From an uncultured Bacteroides sp. (GTDB lineage: Bacteria; Bacteroidota; Bacteroidia; Bacteroidales; Bacteroidaceae), in NCBI GenBank assembly GCA_900551445.1, contig URWA01000003.1, positions 70,312 through 134,311 on the forward strand: a DNA stretch of 64,000 nt, given 5' to 3'. The notes beneath the pieces were generated by a model that worked only from the letters and a program-made list of their open reading frames with translations, was not told the DNA's origin and did not search any database. Position numbers and translations under genes: made by a program. This document shows positions 7,449 through 17,642 of this stretch, piece by piece (positions within the stretch are counted from its first letter, which is position 1; each line of letters opens with the position of its first letter).

Positions 7449-9776
7449 TTATTTTAATGCATTCAACCAAGCCGGAACATAGCCCAAGCGATGTTTCAAC
7501 TGTGCCTCATAAAGTGAATTCGGAGATACAGGTGCATCCAGGCTCTCATAATACTTTATCTGATTTTCCGCAGTATCGAATGTGATAGAAACTCCATTCC
7601 ATCCGACAATAATCGGAGGCATGTTTTTCCACCATTTGTTATTATCATCCCACCAAATCCATTTATTGTTCCATCCGGCATCATAACCTACCACAGTGGC
7701 AGTCATATTCCAGATAGTAAGGTCGTTCAAATGATTCGGCAGCTGTGCCTCGTCACCTCCTTCCCGCCAAGGAACAAAGCCACCCTGACAGATATCAATC
7801 AACGTAGCACGCGGCTGGGTGGCATGCGACTCGAAGCAGGAATCATCTCCCCATCTCACGTTCCAGATAACAGCACCCATACTCTGCTTTGATACCCCGC
7901 ATCCATGATACTGTCCGATGCCTTCCTTGTATTCTCCCAGCTGATTGCCTCCGGCATTAAGGGCTACATATCCATTGCTATGGTCATATACCTTACCGAT
8001 AAATACCCGTGAGGAGGCCTGGGAACGAACGGCCGAATGACCTCTGTTGCCCGAGATTTCAATGTCGTATCCCGACACATTGGCACACGACACGAAGGAA
8101 TGAGCCTCACTTACACTCTCAAAGTTGACCCGTCGCATCCATGAATTGGTCAGACGAATCATCTGTATCGGCTTGAAGGCCCCATCATCATCGGCACTGC
8201 CATGATGCTTGAAGTCTTCCTTGGAGTGTCCCAAGAACTTCAAGTCTTCCACTCCCACATTCTCATAATGCGGATATTTCCGTATCTTCCATCCCCATCT
8301 GGCTTCTATTTTCCGCATAATCGGTTCATAAAAAGTCAAGGTGTTTCCAGAAATATGTTTCACCTGATGGTAATCGTCAATCTGTACCCCATTGTTGTTC
8401 AATTCAGTCCAAGCCGACGAAGTGCCATGAGGAGCCAGTTCTTCGGCCACCAAAACCGGATCATTGTTTTTCAACGACACACATACCCAGTCACCGACCT
8501 TGATGCCTGACGTAGAGGCCACCTCTACCGAGAAACTTCCCTTGGCAGCATCTCCCGTAACTTCCGTCAGGTCGGAGAGTCCTGAATTGTTCTTGAACTC
8601 CAGCAAGTTGGGAGTAGACCACATATCGGAACTGGTCGGATTGTTCTTTACCGCCATTTCAAGAGTTGTTTTGTCTCTTCCAGCCCCTTTAAATATGATA
8701 TTGTTCATGGTCAGACGAAGCGTTTCCACCGTTTCGGTGTCATCGCCACCCCGCAAAATGAACTTTCCTTCCGGGAAATAGATAATGGCATTGGCATTGT
8801 CTCCTCCCACATAATAGCGTAACGTTTTATTCTCATCCGACACTTGCTCCGTACACTTCATCACATCCTTCAGGATGGTAATCAAGGCAGGACGGTCGGA
8901 AACCTCATCTTTTCCATTGGCCCCATAATCTTCCACATTATAGGCTTTGTATACAGCACTTCCCTGGGCACCTCCCATGATATAAGCATTGTAATACTTG
9001 TTGCCGTTTGCATCCGCAAGAGGATGAGTGAAATCAATTTTCACTTCAGGAGGAGCCACTTCCCCATGCATATATCCGGCATACGAGAAATCCAACAACA
9101 CATTGTCATCCGTCTGCATCAGGAATTTTTTCCATGCATCAGCAGAGGTTGAAGCCGAAGCATCCAAACTCAAAGACAGATTGCCCACAGCGGCCTGCAT
9201 GGATAAAATGCCTTCAGTAACCGAAACCGACTTGAACAACGAATAACTGACTGCTGTTTTAGCCTCCAATGAAGGCACGAGGTCGGTGGACAGAGTTTTC
9301 CACTGCACTCCGTTCAAGGACATTTTCCAGTATCCATCGTCTCCCAACGCAATCTGTGGAGTAAAGACACCTTTTCCCGTCTTTTTCAAGGCTGGAACCG
9401 CATTTCCGCTTCCATCTGTCAAGGAAGACTGCGTACCGTTCAACTGATACACCCAATATCCTGCGTCGTCAATACCCAACACGGGGATGTCCTTGTCCAC
9501 TTCAGGAGTTCCTGAAACATTGACCACCCAATTATTATCCAAAGTCAACTTATATCCAGACGTTCCGTCTTCCACATAGTCTACAATACTTGCCTCTCCC
9601 TCAGCCATCAGCTGGAATGCGGCAATATCAGTATTATATTGTTGCAGCAGGCTTGCCACCTCTGCCGGCTGTTCCGGAACCACAACCGGCTGCTCCACCA
9701 CCTCTTTGTCCGAGCAGGAAAGCCCGCACAAAGAAGCTAAAACAATCATTCCAATATTCAGTGTCTTCATAATCAT
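7449..9776 (-). CDS. PL29-like glycosaminoglycan lyase, DUF4988/beta-helix/DUF4955 lipoprotein
   Basis: 775 residues. The lipobox LSC at residues 19-21 is followed by SDKEVVE, which suggests surface export. Residues about 40-190 are DUF4988-like, with the repeating GYWVYQLNG / GYWKMSLNG strands seen in the three neighbours. From about 280 the NVEDYGANGKDEVSDRPAL stretch is the classic start of pectin-lyase-fold right-handed beta-helices, and the C-terminus (about 620-775) matches DUF4955. This combination is that of PL29, whose founding member is the B. thetaiotaomicron glycosaminoglycan lyase BT_3328. The neighbouring PL8 and SusCD fit glycosaminoglycan attack. I infer the activity from family and context; catalytic residues are not assigned. 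Confidence 0.75.
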   Translation of the reverse strand: MIMKTLNIGMIVLASLCGLSCSDKEVVEQPVVVPEQPAEVASLLQQYNTDIAAFQLMAEGEASIVDYVEDGTSGYKLTLDNNWVVNVSGTPEVDKDIPVLGIDDAGYWVYQLNGTQSSLTDGSGNAVPALKKTGKGVFTPQIALGDDGYWKMSLNGVQWKTLSTDLVPSLEAKTAVSYSLFKSVSVTEGILSMQAAVGNLSLSLDASASTSADAWKKFLMQTDDNVLLDFSYAGYMHGEVAPPEVKIDFTHPLADANGNKYYNAYIMGGAQGSAVYKAYNVEDYGANGKDEVSDRPALITILKDVMKCTEQVSDENKTLRYYVGGDNANAIIYFPEGKFILRGGDDTETVETLRLTMNNIIFKGAGRDKTTLEMAVKNNPTSSDMWSTPNLLEFKNNSGLSDLTEVTGDAAKGSFSVEVASTSGIKVGDWVCVSLKNNDPVLVAEELAPHGTSSAWTELNNNGVQIDDYHQVKHISGNTLTFYEPIMRKIEARWGWKIRKYPHYENVGVEDLKFLGHSKEDFKHHGSADDDGAFKPIQMIRLTNSWMRRVNFESVSEAHSFVSCANVSGYDIEISGNRGHSAVRSQASSRVFIGKVYDHSNGYVALNAGGNQLGEYKEGIGQYHGCGVSKQSMGAVIWNVRWGDDSCFESHATQPRATLIDICQGGFVPWREGGDEAQLPNHLNDLTIWNMTATVVGYDAGWNNKWIWWDDNNKWWKNMPPIIVGWNGVSITFDTAENQIKYYESLDAPVSPNSLYEAQLKHRLGYVPAWLNALK

Positions 9777-9790
9777 TAAACCTATAACGT

Positions 9791-11707
9791 TTATAAATTA
9801 GCACCTAATCCTTCGTATTCCGCTTTTACCTCGAAGGTACCGGTAGAAGTATCAGCCGACTTGAAGAAACTGTCGGCAGCTTTCATGATGCCCTCCGTTC
9901 CCTCTATCGGATTTGTTCCTCCGTATTGCACTTGCCATATTCGGGTGGCACTATTTATATATCCATAATTGTCGCTGATTGTACCCGTCAAAGCCTCGGT
10001 CTGATCTTGATAAAGATCTGCTGCATTGGCTACGCGCCGCAACAAGACGAGATTGGCTGAAGGCTCATAACTGTTCTCAAACAAATTGGATGTCAGTACT
10101 AAATTCTCAATGTAACCGTTAATCATTCCCGTTGTCGAAGAATGGACATTGTAGAAAGTATTATTCTGCAACACCAGCTTCTTGGCTCCCCCTGTCATAT
10201 TCGAGTTCGTCACCGTCAAGATTTTAAACGCGCTGATGTTTGCTGTTGAAGAATAGAACAGGCTGTTCTTCAAGGTCAGATTATATCTTGACGTATTCGC
10301 TCCAAGTCCCAACAGCGTATAGTTCACATCCATGTGAAAGACACAACGGTCAAAAACGAGGTCCTCAACCGTCCTTTCAGGACTGGTGATATAAACGAAC
10401 TGAGGCTGTTTGGTAGCTTTTACATTAAACTTACAGTTCTCAAAGACAATCTTCTTCTGAGGATTATTCACCGTAAGGATTCGGGTTGTACTTTCCGCGT
10501 CGTTCAACGTAAATTCGATGTTCTTACAGAACAATGAAGACTGTGCCGCACCCAATGTAAGGCTGTTACTTAAAGTCAACGCTGTTCTTGTTCCCGGAGT
10601 GTTACCGACAAGTATTTTGGTACTTCCTCCCGACACATTATAGATAACTCCTTCCACATCCGAATCAATAAAATAAAGTCCGTCAGCCGAAATGACCTTG
10701 CTGTCTGAGGAAGAAGAAATATGCGTCACAGCCAACTCATAAGCCTCTCCATTTATGATACACTGTTCTCCGTCTTTTCTTAAAGTATAATCACCGATTT
10801 GCAGCTCAACACCTGACGCAAAATCAGCATAATAACTTGTGGTTGCCGTCTGAGCCGTCAGTTCATCCGTCACGGTGTTCACCCCACGAATCACCTCCAT
10901 TGTCACCACACACTTACTTGTGGTAGCAGGCGGAGTGACCTTCACCTTTAACGTCTGCTCACCAGACAAGGTGGAATAATTTTCCGTAACAATCTCAGCC
11001 TTCCAGTCGGCCGGAACCACCGGTCGAATGATATCGCCAGAAGCCATGTTAACTTTGACTTCAAATTCAGCGCCTTCAGGGCCGACAGACCAAACATCCC
11101 CCTTTGCAAGTACCGGGTTCGTAATTTCACAAACCAAGCCCTGTACTACCGGAATACTGTAGGTGCCTCCCCCTGTCAAGGTGATTTCCATCCAGCCCGG
11201 ATTCGACACATTCACCTTCTCAATCGGAGAAGTGGCTCCCGACACCGTAGCCGTAGCCTTTACTCCAAGATCCTCCCATGTACTACCGTCGTAACTTACC
11301 CACCAGGTTTCATTCTCTACCTTAAACTGTGGAGATGCAGCATCTTCCCCGTCTTTTGCCACCGCATTGACGCCGGAATCTTCGCCGGCAATCACCCAGT
11401 TTCCGTTTTCTCCAATCGTGATAGAAGGATAATTCGCTCCTACCACTCCTTGTGTCAACGTCAGTTTCTCACCGTTACTCAATGTAAGCGTATAATTGGA
11501 GCCATCGAATGAATAGTCGGTAATGGTTTTGTTGCCATCCAACAACACCCGGATGATGTTCATGTCATCATTCAACTTCTGCACCTGTGCCTCGTAATCT
11601 TCCACACGGTCTTTCAGGGAATTGATATCTCTTTCCAAATCGGTTGTGTCACATGCCGCAAATCCGCACACCAACAAACCGAACAATAATGATTTATACA
11701 GTTTCAT
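9791..11707 (-). CDS. DUF4988 plus right-handed beta-helix lipoprotein (DUF4957/DUF5123-like)
   Basis: 638 residues. Signal peptide with lipobox AAC at 19 followed by DTTDLERD. Residues about 22-55 form a short coiled coil (INSLKDRVEDYEAQVQKLNDD), followed by DUF4988 strands to about 190, a linker domain, then from about 345 a long run of short beta-strand turns with N-ladder motifs (LKNSLFYSS, LQNNTFYNV, TSNLFENS). This is the DUF4957/DUF5123-type beta-helix. It is strongly similar in plan to the gene at 12600-14549. The beta-helix could be a lyase or a glycan-binding platform; no known lyase signature is visible, so I call it a surface PUL component of unknown activity. 14 bp before the PL29-like gene. 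Confidence 0.7.
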   Translation of the reverse strand: MKLYKSLLFGLLVCGFAACDTTDLERDINSLKDRVEDYEAQVQKLNDDMNIIRVLLDGNKTITDYSFDGSNYTLTLSNGEKLTLTQGVVGANYPSITIGENGNWVIAGEDSGVNAVAKDGEDAASPQFKVENETWWVSYDGSTWEDLGVKATATVSGATSPIEKVNVSNPGWMEITLTGGGTYSIPVVQGLVCEITNPVLAKGDVWSVGPEGAEFEVKVNMASGDIIRPVVPADWKAEIVTENYSTLSGEQTLKVKVTPPATTSKCVVTMEVIRGVNTVTDELTAQTATTSYYADFASGVELQIGDYTLRKDGEQCIINGEAYELAVTHISSSSDSKVISADGLYFIDSDVEGVIYNVSGGSTKILVGNTPGTRTALTLSNSLTLGAAQSSLFCKNIEFTLNDAESTTRILTVNNPQKKIVFENCKFNVKATKQPQFVYITSPERTVEDLVFDRCVFHMDVNYTLLGLGANTSRYNLTLKNSLFYSSTANISAFKILTVTNSNMTGGAKKLVLQNNTFYNVHSSTTGMINGYIENLVLTSNLFENSYEPSANLVLLRRVANAADLYQDQTEALTGTISDNYGYINSATRIWQVQYGGTNPIEGTEGIMKAADSFFKSADTSTGTFEVKAEYEGLGANL

Positions 11708-11723
11708 AAGCTTACAGTTTTAA

Positions 11724-12587
11724 TTATTCTGTCACGGTGACCGTCAAAGACTTTACCAAGCGATAGCCGGCTTTGTCATAAATCTCAAAATAGAGGGTAT
11801 AATCTCCTGCTGCCACTCCAGAAGGAAGCTGAATAGTCAGTGTGTGATCCTCTGCCAGTTGGACATTCAACGGAGTAGGACTTATCACCACGGTTTCCAC
11901 ATTCGTCAAAGTAGCCGTAAGCGTCAAAAGCGGTGCAGCACTGCTCAGCGTATAAGGGCCTTCCGGGAAGGTCATATCCAATCCTCCCAACCATGCGACT
12001 TCTATATATTCATCTGAACCGTAAGGTTTGAACTGCAAAACATTGCTATTGTCTTCTTTTACTTTTACCTCTTCAAAGATGCTCGGATTTATAGTCCCGA
12101 TTTCCGCCACATTATAATTTCCAGGCACTCTCTGTACCTCACCATCTCCAATCTGGTAACACCAGTAGCCTTCTTCATCAATCGACATTTTAGGGGTTGA
12201 ACCCAGCTGTCCGTCTACAGGCAGCGCACTTCCCAGTTCGGTATCCTCACCTTTATAACTGAAAATCCACTTTCCTTCCTCGTTGATGGTTACCACCGGA
12301 AGGTCTTCTTCAGGCATTCCACTGTACACCGTCCAGGAAGTACCGTCACTAAGCTGCAAGGTATAGTTTCCCTTTTCATCCTGCGTATAGCTGGTAAAGA
12401 GAATCTTGCCGGCAGTCAGGTTATAAAACGTACTGATGTGGCTATTCAGTTTGTCAAATTCCACCTGCAACGCATCCAGCCGCGCAGACAAGGCATTGAT
12501 ATCCTCACGAATCTCGTCCCGGTCGTCACACGCCGTGAATGTCGCCAAGGAGAATATGCTTACAAATAATAAGATATATCTTTTCAT
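11724..12587 (-). CDS. Short DUF4988 lipoprotein
   Basis: 287 residues. Lipobox TAC followed by DDRDEIRED. An N-terminal coiled coil (about 22-50) and DUF4988 repeats with GKWIFSYKG and GYWCYQIGD strands fill the first 170 residues. The C-terminal 85 residues (from YTLSSAAPLLTL) look like one Ig-like beta-sandwich ending in LVKSLTVTVTE. It is the neighbouring beta-helix proteins without the helix. Spacing of 16 and 12 bp to its neighbours shows operon membership. Perhaps an accessory or docking component of the surface complex, but no function is known. Confidence 0.65.
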   Translation of the reverse strand: MKRYILLFVSIFSLATFTACDDRDEIREDINALSARLDALQVEFDKLNSHISTFYNLTAGKILFTSYTQDEKGNYTLQLSDGTSWTVYSGMPEEDLPVVTINEEGKWIFSYKGEDTELGSALPVDGQLGSTPKMSIDEEGYWCYQIGDGEVQRVPGNYNVAEIGTINPSIFEEVKVKEDNSNVLQFKPYGSDEYIEVAWLGGLDMTFPEGPYTLSSAAPLLTLTATLTNVETVVISPTPLNVQLAEDHTLTIQLPSGVAAGDYTLYFEIYDKAGYRLVKSLTVTVTE

Positions 12588-12599
12588 AATCGTTCATTT

Positions 12600-14549
12600 T
12601 TATCGTTGAGCACCATAAGACTGATAAGAAGCTGCAGGAACAAACACTCCCGTAGCCGTATTAAACGAATTGGCATCATTCACGTCGAAGATATCACTTT
12701 TTTGGAAATCTGCCGCCCCATTCGGGATTCCAGAAGGACAAGTAATCCCTGCCCCTGAATCAGTGAAGCAAACCTTAAAGGTCTTTCCACCTGTACCCGT
12801 ATATCCAATATTATTTTCACCCTTTGCCTTCGACTCGTCCGGCATATTGATACGATATCTGATAAACATGGAATTCGCATCCATTTCCGTATTCCAGAAT
12901 ATATTGTTACGGATGTCTATTTCGTTTATTTGATTCGCATAAATCATGGCCGTCGTGGTCGACTCCAGTCCCACAATCGTATTATTATTGAATACCAATG
13001 AATTGAGGGTACGACTCTGGGCATTCAACAGTTTAAAGTTCAACGCCATTCCTTCCGTTTTGGGCACACTTCTGTAGACAATGTTATTTTCAAACTCAAA
13101 AGTGCCACAATCCATATTATTTACCAGATTCAGCGCCTGGCCGTTGGTATCACCAATATTAAAATCGCAAGACACCACGGAGAATCTTTCCAGGCTGCCA
13201 TTATCCGCCGCATTCGGCATGGCAAATCCTGAGCCTGCTTTCAATCCTTCCACCTTACAGTTGTTCAAGATGACATTTGCTGGAGTTCCCGGCTGAATAC
13301 GTAACGGATAAGAGGACGAAGCCGTATATTTCATATCCACGTTCTGGCAAATGAAGATTTTATTCAGGTAAATCTGATTCTTCACCGTCAATGTAGCGTG
13401 CTTGTCACCGCTATACGGCAGGATTACCAAATAATCCACCTTATTCTCTTTATTCAGACTATATGTGAACTCCACATTGTCCGCATTGACAAAATACACT
13501 CCGCTTTCTGTAATATCCGTATTCTCGGTCACAATTTTTATGGCCTGTTCATCCGTAATGCCCAAAGACTCCTTGGAGAACGCATATCCATTCACCTCCA
13601 TCTCCGCTCCATCCATGAACTGTGCATAATTGCTGTCGTACACCTTAGGAAGCTGCACTTTTATCTTATCCACTGCCCAGAAGGCTCCCTTGTGGGCACG
13701 GATAGAAATTTCAGAAGTATTATCTGCAGTCACTCTTGATGAAGCAGCAGTCTGGGCAGGAGCATAAACCACCAGCTGGTAGTTATATCCATTTTCATCG
13801 GCGGCCCCCAGCTTTTCTAGTTCTGCTCTCCAGCCATACGGATAGACCGGAGCCAACGGTTCGCCCTCTCCCTCTATCTTTACCTTAAAAGTCTTGCTTT
13901 CTCCTGACTGAAAATTAAAATAGCCATCTGCACCTTGCCCCGTTTTATCAATGACACACGTCAACTGGGCCACAATAGGCAACTCATAGGTTCCTCCCTC
14001 GTTTGCCAGCACCACTACGAATTTATCTCCTGTCACAGTGGCCGACTCAAAAATCTGGTCTCCCATGCTTCCTTCACCCAGATTACCTCCTTCAACCGGA
14101 GTCCAAGCACCGTCCGAGCCAAAGCGTACCTGCCAGACTCCATTTTCCAGTCTGAATTCAGGAATACCATCTCCATTGGCCCCGTCTTCTCCCTTGGCCT
14201 TTACGCCAGTAGAAATGCCGTTGACTACCCAATACCCATTTTCATCAACCGAGATAGAGGGCGTTTGCACAGTACCCGGAGCTCCCGCAGTCAATGTCAA
14301 GACGGTTCCATCACTCAACGTAATCACATATTGCCCCTCATTTTCTGTCACACTACTAATGGTCTTCTGCTGAGGGTCGAGCACATAGGCCATCACCTCC
14401 ACATTGTCATTCAGGATTTTCACCTGCTCTTCCATCAGGGTCACACGATCTTTCAAGTCGTTCACATCATCTTTCAGGTCGTCTACCTTACACCCTGTAA
14501 CCGAAAACGTCATCAGAGCAAGCAGAATATATGACTTTATGTATTTCAT
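12600..14549 (-). CDS. DUF4988 plus right-handed beta-helix lipoprotein (DUF4957/DUF5123-like)
   Basis: 649 residues. Lipobox TGC near residue 20, then KVDDLKDD and a coiled coil to about 50. DUF4988 strands (GYWVVNGISTG, VWQVRFGSDG) follow, with a collagen-like turn AKGEDGANGDG near 120. From about 350 the protein becomes a beta-helix with ladders such as FENNIVYRS, FNNNTIVGL and IRNNIFWNT. Paralogue of the 9791-11707 product with the same domain order. It lies in the usual surface glycan-binding protein zone of the operon, after the DUF5017-like gene. Enzymatic activity is not evident. Confidence 0.7.
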   Translation of the reverse strand: MKYIKSYILLALMTFSVTGCKVDDLKDDVNDLKDRVTLMEEQVKILNDNVEVMAYVLDPQQKTISSVTENEGQYVITLSDGTVLTLTAGAPGTVQTPSISVDENGYWVVNGISTGVKAKGEDGANGDGIPEFRLENGVWQVRFGSDGAWTPVEGGNLGEGSMGDQIFESATVTGDKFVVVLANEGGTYELPIVAQLTCVIDKTGQGADGYFNFQSGESKTFKVKIEGEGEPLAPVYPYGWRAELEKLGAADENGYNYQLVVYAPAQTAASSRVTADNTSEISIRAHKGAFWAVDKIKVQLPKVYDSNYAQFMDGAEMEVNGYAFSKESLGITDEQAIKIVTENTDITESGVYFVNADNVEFTYSLNKENKVDYLVILPYSGDKHATLTVKNQIYLNKIFICQNVDMKYTASSSYPLRIQPGTPANVILNNCKVEGLKAGSGFAMPNAADNGSLERFSVVSCDFNIGDTNGQALNLVNNMDCGTFEFENNIVYRSVPKTEGMALNFKLLNAQSRTLNSLVFNNNTIVGLESTTTAMIYANQINEIDIRNNIFWNTEMDANSMFIRYRINMPDESKAKGENNIGYTGTGGKTFKVCFTDSGAGITCPSGIPNGAADFQKSDIFDVNDANSFNTATGVFVPAASYQSYGAQR

Positions 14550-14567
14550 AAGCTTAAAATTTAGAAG

Positions 14568-15719
14568 TTACTCAATTACATTTACAACGACCTCATACAA
14601 ACTCGACTTTTCGTGCTTATAGTTGGTGTTGGTTATCAGGAAGGTAGCCTTATAAGTCCCTACCTTATTATACGTATAGGTATAAGTAGGCACATCCTGT
14701 GAAAGATTCTTGATGCTTTCCCCCTGGTCCGGTTCGCAAGCCAGGATATCAATCGGATCGGATACCAGCCAAGCCGTTTTCCAAGACTTGTCGCTGGCCG
14801 TACTGTGAATAAAGAAACTTCCATTGGCTACACTCGACATATTCCACAGTCCCGGCACGTTCGCCGTAACCGTACCATACGCCAAATCATCAGGCAGATA
14901 AGTGGACACATTGGTCCAATCGTTTCCGTTAGGATTTGTGTCAGTCTTGATGGATTGCGCATAAAGATTATTGTGATTGAAATTCAATGCGGTAAACATG
15001 AAATTGCCTGCATATTGCACAGTCGCCGTATCGTTCCGCAACAAATTCTCGATGCACATGGAATCAAAATAATACTTTGGCTGATTGGTAGCTATTCCCC
15101 CGTTTTCCGACGGATTCTTCTTTTTATCAGCATTATAAGCCACTGCCAGCACCAGGTTCTTCCCGATAAAGCTGGTCACATCCAATTCCACACTCTTCGC
15201 ATCCACCACGTTCAAAGGAAGACTCTTATAAAACGTATGATCCTTGACTGGCACCCATTTGCCCCCGTAATAAAAGTCGTCCACCAACGCCGAATCGGCC
15301 TCAAAATCGGTTTTCGACAACCCTGGAAATCCCTCCAGACCGGCCGCCTCATCGGCTACGGCATAAAAGACATCAATTGTGTTATTGTCGCGGTCTCCGT
15401 CGTAAGATGTACCTTCCTGATAGATATTAAATTTCAGTTTGGACGAAACGACGTCGGAAGCCACCGACTCATAACGGTCACGATAAGCATACTGGTGTCC
15501 CAGTTCTCCACTGTAGAAGGTCACAAAATCCGGATTTCCAGCTATATTAAACTCCACCGGGTTTCCTTTCCGGACAGTCACCACTTGTCCTTGAATCGTC
15601 ACATTCTCATCCGGCGTCACGCTGACACTTACATCCTCCAGCCCCTTGGTCATATCTTCATTACAAGAAGCCAAGGCCAGTGCCGAAAGCAATAGGGTAT
15701 ATAATTTATATGTTTTCAT
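14568..15719 (-). CDS. DUF5017-like surface lipoprotein in SusE position
   Basis: 383 residues. Lipobox LASC near residue 19 followed by NEDMTKG, so probably surface-exposed. An N-terminal PKD-like strand pattern (VEFNIAGNPDFVTFYSGE) leads into a galactose-binding-like body with KYYFDSM and NMSSVANGSFFIHS. The last 45 residues (YTYTYNKVGTYKATF to VVVNVIE) are again PKD-like. This fits the DUF5017 family, usually found right after SusD and thought to bind glycans. It follows SusD by 31 bp. Ligand unknown; glycosaminoglycan fragments are inferred from the operon. Confidence 0.7.
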   Translation of the reverse strand: MKTYKLYTLLLSALALASCNEDMTKGLEDVSVSVTPDENVTIQGQVVTVRKGNPVEFNIAGNPDFVTFYSGELGHQYAYRDRYESVASDVVSSKLKFNIYQEGTSYDGDRDNNTIDVFYAVADEAAGLEGFPGLSKTDFEADSALVDDFYYGGKWVPVKDHTFYKSLPLNVVDAKSVELDVTSFIGKNLVLAVAYNADKKKNPSENGGIATNQPKYYFDSMCIENLLRNDTATVQYAGNFMFTALNFNHNNLYAQSIKTDTNPNGNDWTNVSTYLPDDLAYGTVTANVPGLWNMSSVANGSFFIHSTASDKSWKTAWLVSDPIDILACEPDQGESIKNLSQDVPTYTYTYNKVGTYKATFLITNTNYKHEKSSLYEVVVNVIE

Positions 15720-15750
15720 TAATCTGTATTTTAGCGTTAGTCAACAACCC

Positions 15751-17607
15751 TTACCATCCCGGATTATTTTTGGTAATCGCCTTGTTTACGGCCAATTCCG
15801 CATCAGGTATCGGGAAATAGTTATAAGTACTGGAAATATTGAAATAAGTGTACACATTGGTCGGTCCCATGTTCCATTCACCTCCCGCACGAGCCGCATT
15901 GTACAAGGCATTCATATTCCCCACGTAATCTCCCCAACGAATCAAATCGAAGCGACGGGTATATTCAAAGCAAAGTTCACGTGCTCTTTCATCCTTTATC
16001 ATCTGACGGAATGTTTCCTGGTTCAACGAACCTTCCGCCACTTCCTTAGCTCCAGCACGTTTTCTCACCTGATTCAAATAAGAATAAGCATTGGCAGGTC
16101 CGTGCAATTCATTCTCCGCTTCGGCAATCATCAACAAGACATCCGAATAACGAAGAATCGGGAAATTGATGGCCGTACTGTTCTTGTCTTTCTTGTCGGC
16201 TTCATACTCCCGGCGATATTTGGCACATGCACGTGCGATATTGGTAGTAAACACTCCATTGTAATCGTAGTCTCCTTTCTTGGGCTCGTCCGTATTCTTC
16301 TCCCATGTAGTATTTCCATAAGAATATGAGCGGTTATTGTCATGTACCAGGAAGGCATCTCTCATTCCTTGCTCATAAAACTTACGACCGGTAACTCCTG
16401 TATTCTTACCACCTTTCTCCACATAGGCAAACGGGGCAATATTCCACAAGAAACGCTCATCTTTCAATTTCACCTCATTCACCGCCTTGGCTGCCTCCTT
16501 GTCGGTGGCATTGTTGAAGTTCACTTCCAAAGACATCAAGTTCGCGTCGCTCGGCTGTTCGATGCAGTAAAGCCGGTACAGCTTCGGAGTGGCAAACATA
16601 AACTCGTAGGCATAACCCGGGTCGGAAGCACCTACTATGTTAGAGTAAGAAGACAGGTCCGGTCCAGCCAGACCGATGATATTTCCAATACGTCCTTCCG
16701 CCTTGACATCGGTTGTATTGTTTCCGGAGAATTCAACCTCCCAGATACTTTCGTTGGCCGTAGAGTTATAACGGTCGGCACACAAGTCGATGAAGAAATC
16801 CCAATAATCATCGGCCAGACTATGTCCTTCTCCCTCTACCAGCTTGGCATATTTCAATGCCTCTTCATAATAAGTGGTCTTTTCGGCCTCCGTTGCCGCA
16901 CGGTTGTCTCTATGATACTCTCCTGCACGGAACAGATACACACGTGCCAGGATACCCCACGCAGCCGATTTGGACACACGGCCCGGCTGGTAGTTCAATT
17001 CGCTGGCAGTCAGCAGTCCACCTGTTTCCTTATCGGAAACCTCGGCCATTTCCTTTACGATAAAATCATAAATGGTCTGTTTGTCCGTACGAGGAATGTC
17101 CAGTCCTACCACATCCTTGGTCGATTCGGTCTTGAAAGGCACATCCCCCCAACATTCCACCAGATTGAAATAATAGAAGGCACGCAGGAATCTTACTTCC
17201 GCAATATATTGTGACTTCAATTTCTCATCCATGTCGGCCACACGGTCAATGTTTTCTAGAAAGATATTGGCACGGTTGATACCTGAATACAAGGTGTACC
17301 AGAATCCGGTTACCGCCGCATCACTGACTGTGGCATTGTTGCAGATAAGTCCTCGTGTGGCTGGAGCACGTCCGGAACCTCCGTAATGCGACAGGTCGTC
17401 TCCCGCATTCAGATACATATAATCAGCCCCATAAAACGAGGATTGTCCCAGAATGGCATAGACCCCCGTCACATAGGAAGTGGCTTCATCCGAGGTATTG
17501 AAATAAGTGTCGATGGTCACCATGTAAGGCTCCTTGTCCAGAAAATTGCAGGATGCCGTCAGTCCTCCCATCATCATTGATATCAATGCATATTTTATAG
17601 CTTTCAT
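15751..17607 (-). CDS. susD: SusD/RagB-family nutrient uptake lipoprotein
   Basis: 618 residues. Signal peptide ends in TASCNFLDKEP, the usual SusD lipobox followed by FLD. TPR-type helices follow, with the SusD signature RAFYYFNLVECWGDVPF at about 145-161 and the C-terminal motif RRFDLIRWGDY near 555, followed by YFPIPDAELAVN at the end. SusD lids the SusC barrel and captures oligosaccharides at the cell surface. It follows SusC by 35 bp. The substrate specificity (glycosaminoglycan oligosaccharides) is inferred from the lyases in the same operon. Confidence 0.92.
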   Translation of the reverse strand: MKAIKYALISMMMGGLTASCNFLDKEPYMVTIDTYFNTSDEATSYVTGVYAILGQSSFYGADYMYLNAGDDLSHYGGSGRAPATRGLICNNATVSDAAVTGFWYTLYSGINRANIFLENIDRVADMDEKLKSQYIAEVRFLRAFYYFNLVECWGDVPFKTESTKDVVGLDIPRTDKQTIYDFIVKEMAEVSDKETGGLLTASELNYQPGRVSKSAAWGILARVYLFRAGEYHRDNRAATEAEKTTYYEEALKYAKLVEGEGHSLADDYWDFFIDLCADRYNSTANESIWEVEFSGNNTTDVKAEGRIGNIIGLAGPDLSSYSNIVGASDPGYAYEFMFATPKLYRLYCIEQPSDANLMSLEVNFNNATDKEAAKAVNEVKLKDERFLWNIAPFAYVEKGGKNTGVTGRKFYEQGMRDAFLVHDNNRSYSYGNTTWEKNTDEPKKGDYDYNGVFTTNIARACAKYRREYEADKKDKNSTAINFPILRYSDVLLMIAEAENELHGPANAYSYLNQVRKRAGAKEVAEGSLNQETFRQMIKDERARELCFEYTRRFDLIRWGDYVGNMNALYNAARAGGEWNMGPTNVYTYFNISSTYNYFPIPDAELAVNKAITKNNPGW

Positions 17608-17642
17608 AATTGCTTCTCTAAATTAATCCATTAAATGCGTTA

